Part shown: in pieces, positions 13,772-25,608 of the stretch
Position numbering within the stretch: position 1 is the first letter of the stretch
Layout of the letters: every line of letters starts with the position of its first letter
Assembly: GCF_051014445.1 (NCBI RefSeq)
Contig: NC_135141.1
Span: 4,402,001-4,466,000, forward strand
Reading direction: 5' to 3'
Length of the DNA stretch: 64,000 bases
Source of the DNA: Colletes latitarsis
Taxonomy: Eukaryota > Arthropoda > Insecta > Hymenoptera > Colletidae
Notes under the pieces: model-generated
Seen by the model: the letters and a program-made list of their open reading frames with translations, nothing else
What the model was told of the DNA's origin: nothing
Databases searched by the model: none
Made by a program: the position numbers and the translations under genes

Positions 13772-16505
13772 TACTACGTGATTCAAACCCGAAAAAACCC
13801 AGGATCTGGCCAACACGAATCCGGAAAAGGCAAAATCATGAGCCAGATGCGGGCATAACCCAGACCTAACACAGACCTATGCGGTGTTACCGACTAAAAT
13901 ACTGTCCGAATTCGGGTTTAATTCACTGTTACTGGGTGGTACCACATTACTACGTGATTCAGACCCGAAAAAACCCAGGATGTGGTAAACAAGTACGCGA
14001 AGAAGGCAAAATCATGATCCAGATGCGGGCATAACCCAGACCCAACCCAGACCTAACCGGTGTTATCCACTAAAATATTGATCGATACCAGGTTTAATTG
14101 AATGGTACTCTGTGGTTCCACATTACCACGTGATTCAAACCCAGACCTAACCCAGACCTATCCGGTGTTACCGACTAAAATACTGACCGAATTCGGTTTT
14201 AATTCACTGTTACTGGGTGGTACCACATTACTACGTGATTCAGACCCGAAAAAACCCAGGATGTGGTAAACAAGTACGCGAAGAAGGCAATATCATGATC
14301 CAGATGCGGGCATAACCCAGACCTAACCCAGACCTAACCGGGGTTACCGACTAAAATACTGACCGAATCCAGGATCAATTGACTGTCACTGTGAGATGCC
14401 ACATTACTACGTGATTCAATCCCGAAAAAACCCAGGATCCGGCCAACAAGTATGCGAAGAAGGCAAAATCATGAGCCAGATGCGGGCATAACCCAGACCT
14501 AACCCAGACCTGACCGGTTTTATCCTCTAAAATATTGATCGATACCAGGTTTAAATGACTGTTACTGTGTGGTACCACATTACTACGTGATTCAAACCCG
14601 AAAAAACCCAGGATCTGGCCAACACGAATGCGGAAAAGGCAAAATCATGAGCCAGATGCGGGCATAACCCACACCTAACCCAGACCTAACCAGTGTCATC
14701 CTTTAAAATATTGATCGAAACAGGATTTATTTACTGTTACAGTGTGGTACCACATTACTACGTGACTCAAATCTGAAAAAACCCAGGATCTGGCCAACAA
14801 GTATGCGAAGAAGGCAAAATCATGAGCCAGATGCGGGCATAACCCAGACCTAACCGGTTCTATCCTCTAAAATGTGGATCGAAACCAGGTTTAATTGACT
14901 GTTCAGTGTGGTATCACATTACTACGTGATTCAAACCGAGAAAACCCAGGATCTGGCCGACAAGTATGCGAAGAAGGCAAAATCATGAGCCAGATGCGGG
15001 CATAACCCAGACCTAACCAGGACCTAACCGGTGTTACCGACTAAAATACTGACCGTATCCAGGTTTAATTGACTGTTACTGTGTGGTACCACATTACTAC
15101 GTGATTCAAACCCGAAAAAAAACCCAGGATATGGCCAAGAAGTATGCGAAGAAGGCAAAACCATGAGCCAGATGCGGGCATAACCCAGACCTAACCCAGA
15201 CCTAACCGGTGTCATCCTTTAAAATATTGATCGAAACCAGGTTTTATTGACTGTTGCTGTCTGGTACCACATTACTACGTGATTCAAATCCGAAAAAAAC
15301 CCAGGATCTGGCCAACAGGTATGCGAAGAAGGCAAAATCTTGAGCCAGATGCGGGCATAACCCAGACCTGACCGGTTTTATCCTGTAAAATATTGATCGA
15401 TACCAGGTTTAATTGACTGTTACTGTGTGGTATCACATTACTACGTGATTCAAACCCGAAAAAACCTAGGATCTGGCCAACACGAATCCGGAGGAGGCAA
15501 AATCATGAGCCAGATGCGGGCATAACCCAGACCTAACACAGACCTATCCGGTGTTACCGACAAAAATACTGACCGAATTCGGTTTTAATTATCTGTTACT
15601 GGGTGGTACCACATTACTACGTGATTCAGACCCGAAAAAACCCAGGATGTGGTAAACAAGTACGCGAAGAAGGCAAAATCATGATCCAGATGCGGGCATA
15701 ACCCAGACCTAACCCAGACCTATCCGGTGTTATCCACTAAAATATTGATCGATACCAGGTTTAATTGAATGGTACTGTCTGGTTCCACATTACAACGTGA
15801 TTCAAACCCAGACCTAACCCAGGATCTGGCCAACAAGTATGCGAAAAAGGCAAAATCTTGAGCCAGGTGCGGGCATAACCCAGACCTAACCCAGACCTAA
15901 TCGGTGTTATCCACTAAAATATTGATCGAAACCAAGTTTAAGTGACTGTTTCTGAGTGGTACCACATTACTACGTGATTCAAACCCTAAAAAACCAAGGA
16001 TCTGGGCAAGAAGGTTGCGGAAAAGGCAAAATCATTAGCCAGATGCGGGCATAACCCAGACATAACCCAGACCTAACCGTTGTTACCGACTAAAATACTG
16101 ACCGAATTCGGGTTTAATTCACTGTTACTGTGTGGTACCACGTTACTACGTGATTCAAACACGAAAAAAGCCAGGATCTGGCCAACAAGTATGCGAAGAA
16201 GGCAAAATCATGAGCCAGATGCGGGCATAACCCAGACCTAACACAGACCTGACCGGTTTTATCCTCTAAAATATTGATCGATACCAGGTTTAATTGAATG
16301 GTACTGTGTGGTTCCACATTACTACGTGATTCAAACCCAGACCTAACCCAGGATCTGGCACACAAGTGTGCGAAGAAGGCAAAATCATGAGCCAGATGCG
16401 GGCATAACCCAGACCTAACCCAGACCTAACCAGTGTCATCCTTTAAAATATTGATCGAAACAGGATTTATTGACTGTTACTGTGTGGTACCACATTACTA
16501 CGTGA
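13772..16505 (+). repeat. Long duplicated segment P, copy 1, first part
   Basis: It matches 20511-23243 at an offset of 6739 bp, falling to 6738 after an A-tract length difference (eight As near 15115, seven near 21851). Shared variants include 'actgtccgaattcggg', 'aaaaatactgacc' ('gacaaaaat'), 'ttaattatctg', 'acattacaacgtg' and 'cacacaagtgtgcg'. It contains a 105-bp truncated monomer at 14056-14160 and the start of the 17-mer at 15723. Confidence 0.88.
14056..14160 (+). repeat. Truncated 105-bp monomer (I' head joined to an H linker)
   Basis: It begins as I' ('ggtgttatccac', 'tactctgtgg', 'attaccacgtg') and reaches the internal linker copy, then passes directly to 'cagacctat' and the next monomer 'tccggtgttacc'. 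The 3' part of the monomer ('aggatctgg' to 'gggcataa') is missing, a loss of about 72 bp. The breakpoint is within linker-unit homology. Confidence 0.92.
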
Positions 16506-18691
16506 CTCAAATCTGAAAAAACCCAGGATCTGGCCAACAAGTATGCGAAGAAGGCAAAGTCATGAGCCAGATGCGGGCATAACCCAGACCTAACCCTGAC
16601 CTAACCGGTTTTATCCTCTAAAATATTGATCGATACCAGGTTTAATTGACTGTTACTGTGTGGTATCACATTACTACGTGATTCAAACCCGAAAAAACCC
16701 AGGATCTGGCCAACACGAATCCGGAAAAGGCAAAATCATGAGCCAGATGCGGGCATAACCCAGACCTAACACAGACCTATCCGGTGTTACCGACTAAAAT
16801 ACTGACCGAATTCGGGTTTAATTCACTGTTACTGGGTGGTACCACATTACTACGTGATTCAGACCCGAAAAAACCCAGGATGTGGTAAACAAGTACGCGA
16901 AGAAGGCAAAATCATGATCCAGAATCGGGCATAACCCAGACCCAACCCAGACCTAACCGGTGTTATCCACTAAAATATTGATCGATACCAGGTTTAATTG
17001 AATGGTACTCTGTGGTTCCACATTACCACGTGATTCAAACCCAGACCTAACCCAGGATCTGGCACACAAGTATGCGAAGAAGGCAAAATCATGAGCCAGA
17101 TGCGGGCATAACCCAGACCTAACCCAGACCTAACCAGTGTCATCCTTTAAAATATTGATCGAAACAGGATTTATTGACTGTTACTGTGTGGTACCACATT
17201 ACTACGTGACTCAAATCTGAAAAAACCCAGGATCTGGCCAACAAGTATGCGAAGAAGGCAAAATCATGAGCCAGATGCGGGCATGACCCAGACCTAACCC
17301 AGGCATTACCGGTTTTATCCTTTAAAATATTGATCGAAACCAGGTTTTATTGACTGTTGCTGTCTGGTACCACATTACTACGTGATTCAAATCCGAAAAA
17401 ACCCAGGATCTGGCCAACAAGTATGCGAAGAAGGCAAAATCATGAGCCAGATGCGGGCATAACCCAGACCTAACCCAGACCTAACCGGTGTCATCCTTTA
17501 AAATATTGATCGAAACCAGGATTTATTGACTGTTACTGTGTGGTACCACATTACTACGTGACTCAAATCTGAAAAAACCCAGGATCTGGCCAACAAGTAT
17601 GCGAAGAAGGCAAAATCATGAGCCAGATGCGGGCATAACCCAGACCTAACCGGTTCTATCCTCTAAAATGTGGATCGATACCAGGTTTAATTGACTGTTC
17701 AGTGTGGTATTACATTACTACGTGATTCTAACCGAGAAAACCCAGGATCTGGCCGACAAGTATGCGAAGAAGGCAAAACCATGAGCCAGATGCGGGCATA
17801 ATCCAGACCTAACCCAGACCTAACCGGTGTCATCCTTTAAAATATTGATCGAAACCAGGTTTTATTGACTGTTGCTGTCTGGTACCACATTACTACGTGA
17901 TTCAAATCCAAAAAAAACCCAGGATCTGGCCAACAGGTATGCGAAGAAGGCAAAATCATGAGCCAGGTGCGGGCATAACCCAGACCTAACCCAGACCTAA
18001 CCGGTGTCATCCTTTAAAATATTGATCGAAACCAGGATTTATTGACTGTTACTGTGTGGTACCACATTACTACGTGACTCAAATCTGAAAAAACCCAGGA
18101 TCTGGCCAACAAGTATGCGAAGAAGGCAAAATCTTGAGCCAGATGCGGGCATGACCCAGACCTAACCCAGGCATTACCGGTTTTATCCTTTAAAATATTG
18201 ATCGAAACCAGGTTTTATTGACTGTTGCTGTCTGGTACCACATTACTACGTGATTCAAATCCGAAAAAACCCAGGATCTGGCCAACAAGTATGCGAAGAA
18301 GGCAAAATCATGAGCCAGATGCGGGCATAACCCAGACCTGACCGATTTTATCCTGTAAAATATTGATCGATGCCAGGTTTAATTGACTGTTACTGTGTGG
18401 TATCACATTACTACGTGATTCAAACCCGAAAAAACCCAGGATCTGGCAAACACGAATCCGGAAGATGCAAAATCATGAGCCAGATGCGGGCATAACCCAG
18501 ACCTAACACAGACCTATCCGGTGTTACCGACTAAAATACTGACCGAATTCGGTTTTAATTCACTGTTACTGGGTGGTACCACATTACTACGTGATTCAGA
18601 CCGAAAAAACCCAGGATGTGGTAAACAAGTACGCGAAGAAGGCATAATCATGATCCAGATGCGGGCATAACCCAGACCTAACCCAGACCTA
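15723..18691 (+). repeat. Older copy of the same 17-monomer higher-order repeat (2969 bp)
   Basis: Monomer order is I-C-D-E-A'-G-H-I'-A'-L-A-B-K-A-L-G'-H', matching the 36956-44501 units. Length is 2969 bp, one less than 2970, because one C is missing in the H' monomer near 18600 ('cagaccgaaaa'). It differs from the later copies at more sites, for example 'cagaatcggg' near 16921 and 'taatccagac' near 17810. It lies about 21 kb from the homogenised array, so the 17-mer order predates that local amplification. Confidence 0.88.
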
Positions 18692-19782
18692 ACCGGTGTT
18701 ATCCACTAAAATATTGATCGATACCAGGTTTAATTGAATGGTACTGTGTGGTTCCACATTACTACGTGATTCAAACCCAGACCTAACCCAGGATCTGGCC
18801 AACAAGTATGCGAAAAAGGCAAAATCTTGAGCCAGATGCGGGCATAACCCAGACCTAACCCAGACCTAATCGGTGTTATCCACTAAAATATTGATCGAAA
18901 CCAAGTTTAAGTGACTGTTTCTGAGTGGTACCACATTACTACATGATTCAAACCCTAAAAAACCAAGGATCAGGGCAACAAGAATGCGGAAAAGGCAAAA
19001 TCATGAGCCAGATGCGGGCATAACCCAGACCTAACACAGACCTGACCGGTTTTATCCTCTAAAATATTGATCGATACCAGGTTTAATTGAATGGTACTGT
19101 GTGGTTCCACATTACTACGTGATTCAAACCCAGACGTAACCCAGGATCTGGCCAACAGGTATGCGAAGAAGGCAAAGTCATGAGCCAGATGCGGGCATAA
19201 CGCAGACCTAACCCTGACCTAACCGGTTTTATCCTCTAAAATATTGATCGACACCAGGTTTAATTGACTGTTACTGTGTGGTATCACATTACTACGTGAT
19301 TCAAACCCGAAAAAACCCAGGATCTGGCCAACACGAATCCGGAAAAGGCAAAATCATGAGCCAGATGCGGGCATAACCCAGACCTAACACAGACCTATCC
19401 GGTGTTACCGACTAAAATACTGACCGAATTCGGGTTTAATTCACTGTTACTGGGTGGTACCACATTACTACGTGATTCAGACCCGAAAAAACCCAGGATG
19501 TGGTAAACAAGTACGCGAAGAAGGCAAAATCATGATCCAGATGCGGGCATAACCCAGACCCAACCCAGACCTAACCGGTGTTATCCACTAAAATATTGAT
19601 CGATACCAGGTTTAATTGAATGGTACTGTGTGGTTCCACATTACCACGTGATTCAAACCCAGACCTAACCCAGGATCTGGCCAACAAGTATGCGAAAAAG
19701 GCAAAATCATGAGCCAGATGCGGGCATAACCCAGACCTAACCCAGACCTAACCGGTGTCATCCTTTAAAATATTGATCGATA
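17901..19782 (+). repeat. Long duplicated segment P, copy 1, second part
   Basis: It matches 23244-25125 at a constant offset of 5343 bp. Distinctive shared variants are the eight-A tract after 'aaatcc' at 17906, 'ccgattttatcctg' in G', 'ggcaaacacg', the missing C in 'cagaccgaaaa', the C/D chimera at 18869-19044 and 'cagacgtaaccc'. It ends in the chimeric monomer starting at 19751. Confidence 0.87.
18869..19044 (+). repeat. Chimeric monomer C/D
   Basis: It starts as a C variant ('aagtttaagtg', 'ctacatgattc', 'ggatcagggcaacaagaatg') but ends with the D-specific linker 'acacagacctg' and leads into E, so the usual D monomer is absent. A copy lies at 24212-24387. Confidence 0.86.
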
Positions 19783-19927
19783 CCAGGTTTAATTGAATGG
19801 TACTCTGTGGTTCCACATTACCACGTGATTCAAACCCAGACCTAACCCAGGATCTGGCACACAAGTATGCGAAGAAGGCAAAATCATGAGCCAGATGCGG
19901 GCATAACCCAGACCTAACCCAGACCTA
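19751..19927 (+). repeat. Chimeric monomer A/I'
   Basis: It starts 'ggtgtcatcctttaaaat' (A or K) and after 'attgatcga' continues as I' ('taccagg', 'ttgaatggtactctgtgg', internal linker). The partner segment at 25094 is an unbroken A monomer, so the junction is specific to this copy. Confidence 0.88.
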
Positions 19928-20443
19928 ACCAGTGTCATCCTTTAAAATATTGATCGAAACAGGATTTATTGACTGTTACTGTGTGGTACCACATTACTAC
20001 GTGACTAAAATCTGAAAAAACCCAGGATCTGGCCAACAAGTATGCGAAGAAGGCAAAATCATGAGCCAGATACGGGCATGACCCAGACCTAACCCAGGCA
20101 TTACCGGTTTTATCCTTTAAAATATTGATCGAAACCAGGTTTTATTGACTGTTGCTGTCTGGTACCACATTACTACGTGATTCAAATCCGAAAAATCCCA
20201 GGATCTGGCCAACAAGTATACGAAGAAGGCAAAATCATGAGCCAGATGCGGGCATAACCCAGACCTAACCCAGACCTAAACGGTGTCATCCTTTAAAATA
20301 TTGATCGAAACCAGGATTTATTGACTGTTACTGTGTGGTACCACATTACTACGTGACTCAAATCTGAAAAAACCCAGGATCTGGCCAACAAGTATGCGAA
20401 GAAGGCAAAATCTTGAGCCAGATGCGGGCATAACCCAGACCTG

Positions 20444-20618
20444 ACTGGTTCTATCCTCTAAAATGTGGATCGAAACCAGGTTTAATTGACTGTTCAGTGT
20501 GGTATCACATTACTACGTGATTCAAACCCGAAAAAACCCAGGATCTGGCCAACACGAATCCGGAAAAGGCAAAATCATGAGCCAGATGCGGGCATAACCC
20601 AGACCTAACACAGACCTA
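20444..20618 (+). repeat. Chimeric monomer B/G
   Basis: It starts as B ('tggttctatcctc', 'gtggatcg', 'gttcagtg') and ends as G ('caaacccgaaaaaaccc', 'acacgaatccgg'). Related B/G chimeras with the same unusual 'gactggttctatcc' start lie at 26479-26653 and 32364-32538, so this junction is older than segment Q duplication. Confidence 0.87.
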
Positions 20619-23243
20619 TCCGGTGTTACCGACTAAAATACTGTCCGAATTCGGGTTTAATTCACTGTTACTGGGTGGTACCACATTACTACGTGATTCA
20701 GACCCGAAAAAACCCAGGATGTGGTAAACAAGTACGCGAAGAAGGCAAAATCATGATCCAGATGCGGGCATAACCCAGACCCAACCCAGACCTAACCGGT
20801 GTTATCCACTAAAATATTGATCGATACCAGGTTTAATTGAATGGTACTCTGTGGTTCCACATTACCACGTGATTCAAACCCAGACCTAACCCAGACCTAT
20901 CCGGTGTTACCGACTAAAATACTGACCGAATTCGGTTTTAATTCACTGTTACTGGGTGGTACCACATTACTACGTGATTCAGACCCGAAAAAACCCAGGA
21001 TGTGGTAAACAAGTACGCGAAGAAGGCAATATCATGATCCAGATGCGGGCATAACCCAGACCTAACCCAGACCTAACCGGGGTTACCGACTAAAATACTG
21101 ACCGAATCCAGGATCAATTGACTGTCACTGTGAGATGCCACATTACTACGTGATTCAATCCCGAAAAAACCCAGGATCCGGCCAACAAGTATGCGAAGAA
21201 GGCAAAATCATGAGCCAGATGCGGGCATAACCCAGACCTAACCCAGACCTGACCGGTTTTATCCTCTAAAATATTGATCGATACCAGGTTTAAATGACTG
21301 TTACTGTGTGGTACCACATTACTACGTGATTCAAACCCGAAAAAACCCAGGATCTGGCCAACACGAATGCGGAAAAGGCAAAATCATGAGCCAGATGCGG
21401 GCATAACCCACACCTAACCCAGACCTAACCAGTGTCATCCTTTAAAATATTGATCGAAACAGGATTTATTTACTGTTACAGTGTGGTACCACATTACTAC
21501 GTGACTCAAATCTGAAAAAACCCAGGATCTGGCCAACAAGTATGCGAAGAAGGCAAAATCATGAGCCAGATGCGGGCATAACCCAGACCTAACCGGTTCT
21601 ATCCTCTAAAATGTGGATCGAAACCAGGTTTAATTGACTGTTCAGTGTGGTATCACATTACTACGTGATTCAAACCGAGAAAACCCAGGATCTGGCCGAC
21701 AAGTATGCGAAGAAGGCAAAATCATGAGCCAGATGCGGGCATAACCCAGACCTAACCAGGACCTAACCGGTGTTACCGACTAAAATACTGACCGTATCCA
21801 GGTTTAATTGACTGTTACTGTGTGGTACCACATTACTACGTGATTCAAACCCGAAAAAAACCCAGGATATGGCCAAGAAGTATGCGAAGAAGGCAAAACC
21901 ATGAGCCAGATGCGGGCATAACCCAGACCTAACCCAGACCTAACCGGTGTCATCCTTTAAAATATTGATCGAAACCAGGTTTTATTGACTGTTGCTGTCT
22001 GGTACCACATTACTACGTGATTCAAATCCGAAAAAAACCCAGGATCTGGCCAACAGGTATGCGAAGAAGGCAAAATCTTGAGCCAGATGCGGGCATAACC
22101 CAGACCTGACCGGTTTTATCCTGTAAAATATTGATCGATACCAGGTTTAATTGACTGTTACTGTGTGGTATCACATTACTACGTGATTCAAACCCGAAAA
22201 AACCTAGGATCTGGCCAACACGAATCCGGAGGAGGCAAAATCATGAGCCAGATGCGGGCATAACCCAGACCTAACACAGACCTATCCGGTGTTACCGACA
22301 AAAATACTGACCGAATTCGGTTTTAATTATCTGTTACTGGGTGGTACCACATTACTACGTGATTCAGACCCGAAAAAACCCAGGATGTGGTAAACAAGTA
22401 CGCGAAGAAGGCAAAATCATGATCCAGATGCGGGCATAACCCAGACCTAACCCAGACCTATCCGGTGTTATCCACTAAAATATTGATCGATACCAGGTTT
22501 AATTGAATGGTACTGTCTGGTTCCACATTACAACGTGATTCAAACCCAGACCTAACCCAGGATCTGGCCAACAAGTATGCGAAAAAGGCAAAATCTTGAG
22601 CCAGGTGCGGGCATAACCCAGACCTAACCCAGACCTAATCGGTGTTATCCACTAAAATATTGATCGAAACCAAGTTTAAGTGACTGTTTCTGAGTGGTAC
22701 CACATTACTACGTGATTCAAACCCTAAAAAACCAAGGATCTGGGCAAGAAGGTTGCGGAAAAGGCAAAATCATTAGCCAGATGCGGGCATAACCCAGACA
22801 TAACCCAGACCTAACCGTTGTTACCGACTAAAATACTGACCGAATTCGGGTTTAATTCACTGTTACTGTGTGGTACCACGTTACTACGTGATTCAAACAC
22901 GAAAAAAGCCAGGATCTGGCCAACAAGTATGCGAAGAAGGCAAAATCATGAGCCAGATGCGGGCATAACCCAGACCTAACACAGACCTGACCGGTTTTAT
23001 CCTCTAAAATATTGATCGATACCAGGTTTAATTGAATGGTACTGTGTGGTTCCACATTACTACGTGATTCAAACCCAGACCTAACCCAGGATCTGGCACA
23101 CAAGTGTGCGAAGAAGGCAAAATCATGAGCCAGATGCGGGCATAACCCAGACCTAACCCAGACCTAACCAGTGTCATCCTTTAAAATATTGATCGAAACA
23201 GGATTTATTGACTGTTACTGTGTGGTACCACATTACTACGTGA
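20511..23243 (+). repeat. Long duplicated segment P, copy 2, first part
   Basis: It is the partner of 13772-16505. Its left edge lies inside a chimeric monomer (20444-20618) that begins as subtype B and ends as subtype G. Its right edge lies inside another chimeric monomer (23167-23342), beyond which the sequence follows 17901 onward. Eight monomers (about 1395 bp) present in copy 1 are therefore missing here. Confidence 0.87.
20795..20899 (+). repeat. Truncated 105-bp monomer, second instance
   Basis: It has the same structure and breakpoint as 14056-14160, carried within duplicated segment P at offset 6739. It was therefore copied with the block and did not arise independently. Confidence 0.92.
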
Positions 23244-23342
23244 TTCAAATCCAAAAAAAACCCAGGATCTGGCCAACAGGTATGCGAAGAAGGCAAAATC
23301 ATGAGCCAGGTGCGGGCATAACCCAGACCTAACCCAGACCTA
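23167..23342 (+). repeat. Chimeric monomer A'/K at an eight-monomer deletion
   Basis: It starts as A' ('accagtgtcatcc', 'gaaacagg') and from about 23244 follows the K monomer whose intact form lies at about 17825-18001. It is the deletion junction that lowers the segment P offset from 6738 to 5343 bp. Confidence 0.88.
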
Positions 23343-25125
23343 ACCGGTGTCATCCTTTAAAATATTGATCGAAACCAGGATTTATTGACTGTTACTGTGT
23401 GGTACCACATTACTACGTGACTCAAATCTGAAAAAACCCAGGATCTGGCCAACAAGTATGCGAAGAAGGCAAAATCTTGAGCCAGATGCGGGCATGACCC
23501 AGACCTAACCCAGGCATTACCGGTTTTATCCTTTAAAATATTGATCGAAACCAGGTTTTATTGACTGTTGCTGTCTGGTACCACATTACTACGTGATTCA
23601 AATCCGAAAAAACCCAGGATCTGGCCAACAAGTATGCGAAGAAGGCAAAATCATGAGCCAGATGCGGGCATAACCCAGACCTGACCGATTTTATCCTGTA
23701 AAATATTGATCGATGCCAGGTTTAATTGACTGTTACTGTGTGGTATCACATTACTACGTGATTCAAACCCGAAAAAACCCAGGATCTGGCAAACACGAAT
23801 CCGGAAGATGCAAAATCATGAGCCAGATGCGGGCATAACCCAGACCTAACACAGACCTATCCGGTGTTACCGACTAAAATACTGACCGAATTCGGTTTTA
23901 ATTCACTGTTACTGGGTGGTACCACATTACTACGTGATTCAGACCGAAAAAACCCAGGATGTGGTAAACAAGTACGCGAAGAAGGCATAATCATGATCCA
24001 GATGCGGGCATAACCCAGACCTAACCCAGACCTAACCGGTGTTATCCACTAAAATATTGATCGATACCAGGTTTAATTGAATGGTACTGTGTGGTTCCAC
24101 ATTACTACGTGATTCAAACCCAGACCTAACCCAGGATCTGGCCAACAAGTATGCGAAAAAGGCAAAATCTTGAGCCAGATGCGGGCATAACCCAGACCTA
24201 ACCCAGACCTAATCGGTGTTATCCACTAAAATATTGATCGAAACCAAGTTTAAGTGACTGTTTCTGAGTGGTACCACATTACTACATGATTCAAACCCTA
24301 AAAAACCAAGGATCAGGGCAACAAGAATGCGGAAAAGGCAAAATCATGAGCCAGATGCGGGCATAACCCAGACCTAACACAGACCTGACCGGTTTTATCC
24401 TCTAAAATATTGATCGATACCAGGTTTAATTGAATGGTACTGTGTGGTTCCACATTACTACGTGATTCAAACCCAGACGTAACCCAGGATCTGGCCAACA
24501 GGTATGCGAAGAAGGCAAAGTCATGAGCCAGATGCGGGCATAACGCAGACCTAACCCTGACCTAACCGGTTTTATCCTCTAAAATATTGATCGACACCAG
24601 GTTTAATTGACTGTTACTGTGTGGTATCACATTACTACGTGATTCAAACCCGAAAAAACCCAGGATCTGGCCAACACGAATCCGGAAAAGGCAAAATCAT
24701 GAGCCAGATGCGGGCATAACCCAGACCTAACACAGACCTATCCGGTGTTACCGACTAAAATACTGACCGAATTCGGGTTTAATTCACTGTTACTGGGTGG
24801 TACCACATTACTACGTGATTCAGACCCGAAAAAACCCAGGATGTGGTAAACAAGTACGCGAAGAAGGCAATATCATGATCCAGATGCGGGCATAACCCAG
24901 ACCCAACCCAGACCTAACCGGTGTTATCCACTAAAATATTGATCGATACCAGGTTTAATTGAATGGTACTGTGTGGTTCCACATTACCACGTGATTCAAA
25001 CCCAGACCTAACCCAGGATCTGGCCAACAAGTATGCGAAAAAGGCAAAATCATGAGCCAGATGCGGGCATAACCCAGACCTAACCCAGACCTAACCGGTG
25101 TCATCCTTTAAAATATTGATCGAAA
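23244..25125 (+). repeat. Long duplicated segment P, copy 2, second part
   Basis: It is the partner of 17901-19782. The match stops just after 25123, where this copy keeps an ordinary subtype A monomer ('gatcgaaaccagg') while the other switches to an I-type body ('gatcgataccagg'). Confidence 0.86.
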
Positions 25126-25432
25126 CCAGGATTTATTGACTGTTACTGTGTGGTACCACATTACTACGTGACTCAAATCTGAAAAAACCCAGGATCTGGC
25201 CAACAAGTATGCGAAGAAGGCAAAATCATGAGCCAGATGCGGGCATAACCCAGACCTAACCGGTTCTATCCTCTAAAATGTGGATCGAAACCAGGTTTAA
25301 TTGACTGTTCAGTGTGGTATCACATTACTACGTGATTCAAACCGAGAAAACCCAGGATCTGGCCGACAAGTATGCGAAGAAGGCAAAATCATGAGACAGA
25401 TGCGGGCATAACCCAGACCTAACCAAGACCTA

Positions 25433-25608
25433 ACCGGTGTTACCGACTAAAATACTGACCGTATCCAGGTTTAATTGACTGTTACTGTGTGGTACCACAT
25501 TACTACGTGATTCAGACCCGAAAAAACCCAGGATGTGGTAAACAAGTACGCGAAGAAGGCAAAATCATGATCCAGATGCGGGCATATCCCAGACCTAACC
25601 CAGACCTA
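25433..25608 (+). repeat. Chimeric monomer J/H
   Basis: It starts as J ('actgaccgtatccagg') and after 'acattactacgtgattca' continues as H ('gacccg', 'ggatgtggtaaac', 'atgatcc'). The same chimera is at 31318-31493 in segment Q copy 2. Confidence 0.88.
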
